From contig NC_083680.1 of the NCBI RefSeq assembly GCF_030384665.1, positions 653,001 through 717,000 of the forward strand: DNA of 64,000 bases, read 5' to 3'. The notes beneath the pieces are model-generated. The model saw only the letters and a program-made list of their open reading frames with translations. It was not told the origin of the DNA and made no database searches. A program made the translations under genes and the position numbers. Origin of the DNA: Lodderomyces elongisporus. Lineage: Eukaryota > Ascomycota > Pichiomycetes > Serinales > Debaryomycetaceae. Within the stretch, counting starts at the first letter, position 1; the number at the start of each line of letters is the position of its first letter. Below, piece after piece: positions 9,624 through 16,596 of the stretch.

Positions 9624-11012
9624 CTATTTCAATACGAGACTTACAATATACGCCAATATTGTAATCACCAACGCAAGCAGCAATGAAAGTTTATATATAG
9701 ACACAATTTTTCTCTTTTTCTTTGTGGAGGAAATTTTTAAAATCTCCATAAAAGCTGCGCTAGTTTTGGCTCTAGAGAACTTCTCTTGTGCGCGCTTGTA
9801 CCCATTCTCGCCCAATTTTCTTTTTGTAGGCTCATCAATCTCATTAAAGAAACGCAACATAATTTTGGCCCATTTGACATAGTCGCCTTCTTCGGTAAAC
9901 CCTGTTGCAGCATTAATATTGTCACCGGTATAATTTACGACCGTTTCCAAAGGGCCACCAAAATTCCGCGCCAATACTGGTGTCTTAAATTGCATACTCT
10001 CCACCGGAACAATTCCAAAATGTTCTCTGCCTGGCGTGTACAATAACATCTCGGCATTCTTCAAAAGCGCATTCTTGAGAGAGGTCTTGATGCTGGGAAG
10101 AAACAAGACATCTGTCGAAGGGGGCATGATAATGAGCTTGCCTCGTACCGTAAAGTTTGTCAATTTCAATTCATCACAAATCTGCGTCAACTCTTTCAAA
10201 TACTCAACATTCTCCACGACGCGTGCATCGTATCCCCCAGCAATAACTAGTCTCAGCTTTGTTTTCCCGGAAAACACTTTTCGCAGCCTAGCATATGCTC
10301 GGATGGCAAGCTCTATTTCTTTACTCCGTTCAAATCTATTAATGGATAAGAAGTATTTGGAATCTTTAAAGAAATTACACACCTCTTCGTCTGAAGGCGT
10401 GATTTCCATAGTACTTGCATCAGCATTGATACACGGATAAATCACGCCCGGCTCTGTTTTTAAATTCTTGAAAGTTTCGTGAAACACACCCTTGGTGAAA
10501 TTAGAATTCACTACAATCTCATCGCTGCAGCCAGTAGACCATTCCTCAATAAAATCAAATGGGACACGGTATAAACTTTTTAAAAAACTGCTGCGTTTGG
10601 TCAATAATTGATCTGGGAAATGGCAATAAAATAGTGTTCGCGAAGACTGTTTGCTGAATATGTTGATGAATGGGACACAGAACGATAATTGGTCGATCAC
10701 AAAGTAGTCGTATTTTTTTACCTCACCGGTCAAAATTAGGACCAAGACAAGATACAATTGCCGCAAAATGGCAAACAATATATGAAGACGCTTCATTATT
10801 TGAGTCGGTAAAAAATCTCCGTAAACTTTGACACTTAATTTTCCAGAGCTTATTTCGTCAAAGCAATGTGTAAGATCGCAATGTGAAGTATAAATGGTGA
10901 TGTCGTTGCCTAGTTCTTGTAAACCCATTGCCGCATCAACAACAAGCCGTTCGGCACCACCTATCCCCAAGTCTGGGTGAATGAATGCTATTTTTGCCAG
11001 ATGTTTTGTCAT
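9624..11012 (-). CDS. ALG2: Alpha-1,3/1,6-mannosyltransferase Alg2
   Basis: Encodes 462 aa starting at ATG 11010-11012. This GT4-family enzyme adds the second and third mannose (alpha-1,3 then alpha-1,6) to Man1GlcNAc2-PP-dolichol on the cytoplasmic face of the ER. The N-terminal acceptor region has IHPDLGIGGAERLVVDAAMG and the TSHCDLTHCFDE block diagnostic of Alg2. The C-terminal nucleotide-sugar region has GREHFGIVPVESMQF with the E-x7-E pair (E330, E338) followed by GGPLETV. The last 20 residues form a hydrophobic anchor. Length is near S. cerevisiae Alg2 (503 aa). A recent retrotransposon insertion lies 302 bp upstream of the start codon, within its likely promoter. The 3' end faces the DUF1992 gene. 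Confidence 0.93.
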   Translation of the reverse strand: MTKHLAKIAFIHPDLGIGGAERLVVDAAMGLQELGNDITIYTSHCDLTHCFDEISSGKLSVKVYGDFLPTQIMKRLHILFAILRQLYLVLVLILTGEVKKYDYFVIDQLSFCVPFINIFSKQSSRTLFYCHFPDQLLTKRSSFLKSLYRVPFDFIEEWSTGCSDEIVVNSNFTKGVFHETFKNLKTEPGVIYPCINADASTMEITPSDEEVCNFFKDSKYFLSINRFERSKEIELAIRAYARLRKVFSGKTKLRLVIAGGYDARVVENVEYLKELTQICDELKLTNFTVRGKLIIMPPSTDVLFLPSIKTSLKNALLKNAEMLLYTPGREHFGIVPVESMQFKTPVLARNFGGPLETVVNYTGDNINAATGFTEEGDYVKWAKIMLRFFNEIDEPTKRKLGENGYKRAQEKFSRAKTSAAFMEILKISSTKKKRKIVSIYKLSLLLALVITILAYIVSLVLK

Positions 11013-11314
11013 TGCTTGATACTAAAAGCTGAAGCAAATGACGTTGTTTGATTTCTCTTTTTTGAGTGAGAGAAATAAAGAAAATAAATAAGGAAAAGGA
11101 AAAAAGAAAAACAAAAAGCGATTGATCTATTCAAATTCTTGCAATTCTATATTTTGGATTGTATGAGCTATGCAGTTGTTTGGTAAAAAGATGGTTGTAT
11201 GTATTGCAAATGTGTTTCAATCGTTTTGCACTATTTTGATTTTTTTCTTTCTTATATTATTATTATTTATTTTTTTATTTATTTTGTTTCTTTGAAAAGT
11301 GAGCGGAGGGGAGG
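11013..11314. other. ALG2 5' flank, truncated by LTR element
   Basis: About 300 bp of AT-rich DNA between the ALG2 start codon and the 5' LTR. It ends in a purine-rich GGAGGGGAGG stretch whose last five bases form the left target-site duplication. Confidence 0.6.
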
Positions 11315-11777
11315 TGTCACATTGCGACACTAACTTGTCGCAATATGCCCATATTTCCACAAAGTGGAAATTCGTGCCAAACCCAAAAATGAGAAGATTT
11401 GGCGAAGACAATAGAATTAAATGTAGAAATGAGAATATAAATAGAGGAGAGAAGTCGCATCTCGAACTACTCTCAATTTATATAGAATTATCGATAAATA
11501 CTAGTTTTATTGGTCACCATAAGTTAGACGCAATCTGCCGTGTATTCGAAGAGAATGGCCACTCTGCCGAATGCCTACACTTAACAGATTGTGTCAGATA
11601 ATTTACACCTTACACTTAAAGCATTTGTTATACTCAGTATACAATCAAGGAAGAATTCACTCCCTTCGAATATAGTCAATTGGTAGTTAAATATAATCGT
11701 TGGCACTAGTGAGCTAGGTAACGAAATCTAGTGTACAGCAGTCGCACACTTACGAGGAGTGACGTTGCTATGTGACA
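11315..11777 (+). repeat. 5' LTR (463 bp)
   Basis: It begins TGTCACATTGCG and ends GCTATGTGACA. A TATAAATA box at 11436-11443, followed by AGAGGAGAG, is a plausible core promoter for the element's genomic RNA. A small imperfect palindrome (TTTCCACAAAGTGGAAA) lies near 11354-11371. Confidence 0.92.
11436..11443 (+). promoter_or_regulatory. TATA box in 5' LTR
   Basis: TATAAATA is a consensus TATA element in the middle of the LTR, positioned to drive + strand transcription through the element. The same box occurs in the 3' LTR at 15940-15947, where it could drive transcription outward into the TYW1 3' side. Confidence 0.5.
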
Positions 11778-11780
11778 AAA

Positions 11781-11815
11781 TGGTGGTCCCTAGCAGGAAC
11801 AATGACCATTCCTGC
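11781..11815 (+). promoter_or_regulatory. Candidate primer-binding site and adjacent hairpin
   Basis: Three bases after the 5' LTR the sequence TGGTGGTCCCTAGC starts with TGG, as expected for pairing with a tRNA 3' CCA end. It overlaps a perfect stem GCAGGAA (11793-11799) / TTCCTGC (11809-11815) with a 9-nt loop. The matching tRNA was not identified, so use as a primer site is an inference from position. Confidence 0.4.
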
Positions 11816-12000
11816 AACTTTGCAGATCAATTGACTCAGACAACCGATTGTTGCTGATTGATGTTCTGGTGCATTAAATTGTCAAACTGGAATGTGACAC
11901 TGTCGCGAAAGTTGATCACTATCCAGTATAAAATACGATCGGAAGACCCTACCCGAAAGACAAAGTTAGGGGATATGCTGAAAAGAAATGCATGAATGTT

Positions 12001-12062
12001 GGAGATCTCACTCCCACAGGGTGGAAGTCCCTAGGAACAAAGAAGGCCTAGCTGAAATAGCT
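12001..12062 (+). repeat. Diverged first monomer of the tandem array
   Basis: It shares the spaced motif 'cactccc...gggtggaagtccc...agctgaaatagctga' with the 67-bp monomers that follow, but differs at many positions and in length. It marks the left edge of the array. Confidence 0.6.
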
Positions 12063-12650
12063 GACGAGGAGAGCACACTCCCCTTGGGTGAAAGTCCCGT
12101 AAATTAAAAGACATTTAGCTGAGATAGCTGACGAGGAGAGCACACTCCCCTTGGGTGAAAGTCCCGTAAATTAAAAGACATTTAGCTGAAATAGCTGACG
12201 AGGAGAGCACACTCCCCTTGGGTGAAAGTCCCGTAAATTAAAAGACCTTTAGCTGAAATAGCTGACGAGGAGAGCACACTCCCCTTGGGTGAAAGTCCCG
12301 TAAATTAAAAGACCTTTAGCTGAAATAGCTGACGAGGAGAGCACACTCCCCTTGGGTGAAAGTCCCGTAGATTAAAAGACATTTAGCTGAAATAGCTGAC
12401 GAGGAGAGCACACTCCCCTTGGGTGAAAGTCCCGTAAATTAAAAGACATTTAGCTGAAATAGCTGACGAGGAGAGCACACTCCCCTTGGGTGAAAGTCCC
12501 GTAAATTAAAAGACCTTTAGCTGAAATAGCTGACGAGGAGAGCACACTCCCCTTGGGTGAAAGTCCCGTAAATTAAAAGACCTTTAGCTGAAATAGCTGA
12601 CGAGGAGAGCACACTCCCCTTGGGTGAAAGTCCCGTAAATTAAAAGACCT
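12063..12650 (+). repeat. 67-bp tandem array, nine monomers, 4-monomer higher-order pattern
   Basis: Monomers begin (GACGAGG) at 12063, 12130, 12197, 12264, 12331, 12398, 12465, 12532 and 12599, an exact 67-bp period. They are nearly identical. One diagnostic position near the end of each monomer reads ACATTT in copies 1, 2, 5 and 6 and ACCTTT in copies 3, 4, 7 and 8, giving an A-A-C-C/A-A-C-C pattern. That is a 268-bp higher-order duplication of four monomers. Copy 9 breaks into the integrase fragment. The unit contains AGCTGAAATAGCT (a short hairpin) and GGGTGAAAGTCCC. No open reading frame spans the array. Confidence 0.93.
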
Positions 12651-12947
12651 ACTAAAATTACGGAAACCAGAGTATTGTGGGATTTCACAGCAGCAGCTCT
12701 AGCGAAATTCCTTTATGATGCTTTTATTGCTCGAGTGGGGTCATTTCAAGTGTTAAGGACTGACAACGGACCAGAGTTTATCAAGGGTGTTTCTGCGATA
12801 CTTATTATAAATTCATGGAATCAAAGGAACCTTCTCAGTCCCGTACCACCCCCAAGACAATGGGATGATTGAATCATCCCATAAAGGAATTATTCGATTT
12901 ATGTGCCTGTTACTCCCCAAAGCTTTGGTGGAAGTCCCCGAAATTAA
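12651..12947 (+). pseudogene. Integrase catalytic-core fragment, frameshifted
   Basis: The first frame (to 12872) has LAKFLYDAFIARVGSFQVLR followed by TDNGPEF, the second-Asp block of a DDE retroviral-type integrase core. From about 12817 the similarity continues in the +1 frame with VPYHPQDNGMIESSHKG. This holds the HPQ.NG..E block and the catalytic Glu, which is typical of Ty3/gypsy integrases. The first catalytic Asp, the zinc-binding N-terminus and the C-terminal domain are missing. The fragment is embedded between tandem repeats on both sides, and its second frame runs into the diverged repeats without a stop until 13026. It cannot make an active integrase. Confidence 0.8.
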
Positions 12948-13195
12948 AAGTATTTTATATTTGAAAGCTAGGAGAGCCTACTCCTCTTGGGTGGAAGTCC
13001 CAGAAATGAAAAGTAATTTATTTTGAAGGTTAGGAGAGCAAACTCTTCTTGGGTGGAAGTCCCAAAAATGAAAAGCGCTTATTTACGATTGAGAAGATCA
13101 AACTTCCATTGGATGGAAATCCCATAAATTAAAGAACTTACGAATGAGAAGAGAAAACTTCCATTGGGTGGAAACCCCATAAATTAAAGAAGGTT
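12924..13195 (+). repeat. Diverged tandem repeats downstream of the integrase fragment
   Basis: About five units of 51-62 bp, each with a 'ag-agag...actcc/acttcc-ttgg-gtggaa-gtccc/accc-ataaatt/aaatgaaaag' core. They resemble the 67-bp monomers but are shorter and diverged, increasingly so to the right. Together with the left array they flank the integrase piece. Confidence 0.7.
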
Positions 13196-13562
13196 GTCAC
13201 TACTCGTAGGATGCCTTAATATCTTACCTGTTTCAGAATTAAACGGCAAAATTGATCGTTGTTGACATGACACAATCGGGAAGAGATTCCGAAAGTGAAA
13301 ATAATGCGAAATTGCTACAACTACTGCAAGTTGGAAAAATTTTGATTTCGCGATGAGCCATCGTGGAATTTATTCGCAATATTATTGGTCAGAAAATTTT
13401 ATACTGAAAACAGGAGATGGCCTATACATATCCATGCTATTCTCGACAAAGTAATCAACCTTACATTGAAAAACACCTAAACACAATTAACAAATTAACC
13501 TATAGCAATACAACCATTAACATTGCAATGCACCTATCCAATCTTTACATATACTGAACCAT
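13196..13562. other. Retroelement internal non-coding stretch
   Basis: There is no ORF of note. A pyrimidine-rich TTACCTGTTTCAG near 13225 resembles a 3' splice site, but no matching 5' splice site or branch point was found. Confidence 0.4.
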
Positions 13563-14016
13563 ATGTCAAACCCTGAAAACACTAAGTCCACAGAAAATAA
13601 AGTTCAACCTGGCAAACCATATACTCATGTCTCAACACCTGGTAGAACTGATCTAAGACAGACGCTCCACTCAAACTCCACTATCGAAGATGAAGTTACG
13701 TCCTTCATCGGTGATAATGTTAAACTGATTGTGCAAGAATTGGTAAACTCCAGTAGAGAAGATGTGACTAGAGAAACCAGTTACCATGAACTCAAACCAA
13801 GAATCTATATCAGAATTGGAAAATCGGATGAGTAGGATTGAACAATTTTTGCTGAACTTGACTACGATGTTGACCGGTATCTCAAAAGGATTTCAAACTC
13901 ATAGTTCTGAACCTGAAAATAAATCAAGAATGCTGGAGCAACCCATGCAGTCGACGCCTACTATGGGATCAAATTTGTGTAACAGTCCAGCCCGTACTAT
14001 ACCATTGTAAAACTAA
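13563..14016 (+). pseudogene. Gag N-terminal region, broken by +1 shift and two stops
   Basis: An ATG at 13563 opens a 90-codon hydrophilic frame. From about 13786 the adjacent +1 frame continues with ISELENRMSRIEQFLLNLTT, a heptad-like coiled coil typical of the start of Gag. That frame is closed by TAA at 14008 and TAA at 14014, after which the same frame reopens into the long Gag frame. The arrangement looks like a decayed Gag N-terminus. A programmed +1 shift is possible for the first break but does not explain the stops. Confidence 0.5.
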
Positions 14017-14100
14017 AGTCTTGACATTCAAGGAGGTTTACAACCTTCTACCATTTATGACAGAACTTCCTACACTCTGCAATCAAGGCCTGATGGTATC

Positions 14101-15222
14101 ATGGTGAAAGGGTATGAAGAGACTTGTGAATATATTAATGAGATTCGAAGGAGGTTTATTGATGATAGTAAAGTTGAAGAAATTCCTTATATCATGTATC
14201 CGAATTCCGCAGTTGAGAAGACCTTTATGGCATACTACAATGCTTTAACCGCGAATTTGAATAGGACACCTAGCGATGAACTAGCTTTGAAACGGTATAA
14301 CGTTCGGAAGTTCCCGCCTATGAAAGTGAAAGATATAGATGGATTCTATTATTGGTTAAGGAGTATGGTTTGGTATAAACACACTTATTTCATTCCGGAT
14401 TACTTAATTCGTGATACGATAATTGCAACAGCCAAGGAAGTAGATGATCCAGCATTGACTGGGACCGTCCAAACGAGTTGCAAGAAAATAGACAAAGCAC
14501 TATATTCTCCTATTAAGTATAACCTTCTATTCAAGGACTGGAGAAAAAGCAACAATGGTGAGAGGCCTACCGATATAATCAGGGAGGTGGATGAGATATT
14601 CAAGTCGAACATTCATCCAAAGAGTGTGATGGTAAATGTACAAGGAGAAATTGAAAATTACCTTGAGAGTAATCACGTGAATGCTTTGCCTGTCATGACA
14701 TGGATCAGAATATTCAAGATGTTATTTGGGAGACTAAGTGTGGTAATGGATCAAATTATATATTATATGAGTCCAGATATCAAGGTAGTAAAAGTAAATG
14801 AAAAAGGGTTAAACTATGAAATCACATTGAATGGATTCGAAATTAGGCACCACCTATATTCCTTGAAAATGGGTAGTCTAAAACAATTGTTGGATGTGGA
14901 AGGCGAAGTACCGTATAATGATATATGGGATGCGGTTAGTACAACATATGACGATAACATGTCACGTATACACGTCGTAGGACTGACTTTGAAGATGAAG
15001 CAGACGAAAGGAGACTTGTGTCAAGTATGCATAAAAATCGGACATGAGTTAACAAAATGTTATAGAGCAAAAGAGGCAGAGAAGTGTGGTACAATACTAA
15101 TGAAAAATAGAAGGGTGTTTACTCCTGACGGCACTGAATTGATGATAAGTGAAAAAGAGACAATGATGAGAAAGTATCCGGATTTATTCACGAGTGCAGA
15201 AGGACGACACCTGTATAAATAA
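14101..15222 (+). CDS. Gag-like protein with CCHC zinc knuckle
   Basis: Encodes 373 aa from ATG 14101; the same frame is open from 14017. The body is rich in Tyr/Lys/Asp and helix formers, like retrotransposon capsid domains. It has no membrane segment. Near the C-terminus CQVCIKIGHELTKC is a perfect C-x2-C-x4-H-x4-C nucleic-acid-binding knuckle, the hallmark of nucleocapsid. No protease motif (D-S/T-G) or polymerase motif follows; the remaining 600 bp before the 3' LTR is non-coding. In the element it would form the virus-like particle and bind RNA. It is unusual that it lies downstream of integrase sequence. A host-derived or captured gag cannot be excluded. Confidence 0.72.
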   Translation: MVKGYEETCEYINEIRRRFIDDSKVEEIPYIMYPNSAVEKTFMAYYNALTANLNRTPSDELALKRYNVRKFPPMKVKDIDGFYYWLRSMVWYKHTYFIPDYLIRDTIIATAKEVDDPALTGTVQTSCKKIDKALYSPIKYNLLFKDWRKSNNGERPTDIIREVDEIFKSNIHPKSVMVNVQGEIENYLESNHVNALPVMTWIRIFKMLFGRLSVVMDQIIYYMSPDIKVVKVNEKGLNYEITLNGFEIRHHLYSLKMGSLKQLLDVEGEVPYNDIWDAVSTTYDDNMSRIHVVGLTLKMKQTKGDLCQVCIKIGHELTKCYRAKEAEKCGTILMKNRRVFTPDGTELMISEKETMMRKYPDLFTSAEGRHLYK

Positions 15223-15804
15223 TGAGAGCCGATAGAGATAATGATGTAATATGGGTATTGAACAAATCTTCAGATGGTCGAAGTAAAGTGAATCAGTTCA
15301 CAGTATCAAAGACATGATTTCATGATGATACTAAGATAATGATAGATCCTAAAAGAAGAACCCGTGAGACCATTAAAGTATGAAGGTTTGAAAACAAGGA
15401 TACCCTAGTGCAGAGAAGAGGATGATTTTTCATGTCTGTTCCTATTGCAACTGAAAGCAAAGGAAACTTGATTGTACTATTAAATTTTTTTCAAAGGGAG
15501 GGTGCGATCCATGAAAAAATCATCGCTGAAACCTATTTAAAGAAATCACATGAAATTTAAACAAAAATTTCAAAGCTTATTTACAATGTTATAAAAGAGT
15601 AATCATGACGTTACTTCAAATTGAAAACAAAGGTTTGTGAATCTAATGATAAGACCAAATAAAGAACAAAAAATTTCAATGAGTTTACCAAATGAATTTA
15701 CTCAATAAGCAAATACAAGTTGACCATTATATTGAATTAAGATTAACCGAAAGAAAATATTGTTAAGTCGAAAATCGTCGACATACCCCCCCTTACTCCC
15801 TCGT
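15223..15804. other. Retroelement 3' internal non-coding region
   Basis: About 580 bp between the Gag stop and the polypurine tract with multiple stops in all frames. No pol domain can be recognised. Confidence 0.6.
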
Positions 15805-15817
15805 GGAGGGGGGAGGA
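15805..15817 (+). promoter_or_regulatory. Polypurine tract
   Basis: GGAGGGGGGAGGA directly precedes the 3' LTR (one T between tract and TG), the expected site of plus-strand DNA priming. The upstream CCCCCCC...CTCCCTC makes a potential stem with it. Confidence 0.75.
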
Positions 15818-15818
15818 T

Positions 15819-16281
15819 TGTCACATTGCGACACTAACTTGTCGCAATATGCCCATATTTCCACAAAGTGGAAATTCGTGCCAAACCCAAAAATGAGAAG
15901 ATTTGGCGAAGACAATAGAATTAAATGTAGAAATGAGAATATAAATAGAGGAGAGAAGTCGCATCTCGAACTACTCTCAATTTATATAGAATTATCGATA
16001 AATACTAGTTTTATTGGTCACCATAAGTTAGACGCAATCTGCCGTGTATTCGAAGAGAATGGCCACTCTGCCGAATGCCTACACTTAACAGATTGTGTCA
16101 GATAATTTACACCTTACACTTAAAGCATTTGTTATACTCAGTATACAATCAAGGAAGAATTCACTCCCTTCGAATATAGTCAATTGGTAGTTAAATATAA
16201 TCGTTGGCACTAGTGAGCTAGGTAACGAAATCTAGTGTACAGCAGTCGCACACTTACGAGGAGTGACGTTGCTATGTGACA
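15819..16281 (+). repeat. 3' LTR (463 bp), identical to the 5' LTR
   Basis: The sequence matches 11315-11777 base for base as far as read by eye. It is followed by GGAGG, the right target-site duplication. Confidence 0.92.
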
Positions 16282-16596
16282 GGAGGGGAGAGTGGTTTGA
16301 CCGTTTTCTATCATTTGGCAACAGGCCAAGCGCGTGCTCAAAATTTCGAAAATGGCAACGCGATAATTGTAGAATTTTGTTAAATATTTCATTTATTTGA
16401 TTCTTCTGTGAAATCCGATAACGATTATGCTTATATTAAATTTCAATCTTCTATAATTTGTGATTACACACTTGAGTAAGTTAAAACATACACCTATACG
16501 AACATATAGACAACCATATATACATATATATAAATGTATATATATAAATATATATAAATATATACGTGTAACTGGCGTAGGCGATGTACATTAGAA
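16282..16596. other. Spacer between LTR element and TYW1 3' end
   Basis: About 315 bp of unique then AT-rich DNA ((AT)n near 16515-16565). It would hold the TYW1 transcription end. No gene seen. Confidence 0.55.

Larger units (their letters stand above)
11315..16281 (+). mobile_element. Complete non-autonomous LTR retrotransposon, Ty3/gypsy-like integrase remnant
   Basis: A 4967-bp element bounded by two 463-bp direct LTRs (11315-11777 and 15819-16281) that read identically. Each LTR starts TGTCACAT and ends ATGTGACA (8-bp terminal inverted repeat). GGAGG directly abuts both ends (11310-11314 and 16282-16286), a 5-bp target-site duplication. A TGG-starting candidate primer-binding site follows the 5' LTR and a polypurine tract precedes the 3' LTR. 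The 4.04-kb interior holds, in order: a leader, a 67-bp tandem array, a frameshifted integrase piece, diverged repeats, and a Gag-like frame. No protease, reverse transcriptase or RNase H was found. Identical LTRs indicate recent insertion, so enzymes must have come in trans. The element lies between ALG2 and TYW1. Confidence 0.92.

Noticed and set aside
11299..11601. 100-codon frame in the LTR (also 15803-16105)
   Set aside because: The same frame occurs in both LTRs only because they are identical; it lies across the LTR promoter and has no protein-like features.
12063..12650. CRISPR-like array
   Set aside because: The 67-bp period looks regular, but whole monomers including the 'spacer' parts are identical and the host is a eukaryote; it is a tandem repeat.
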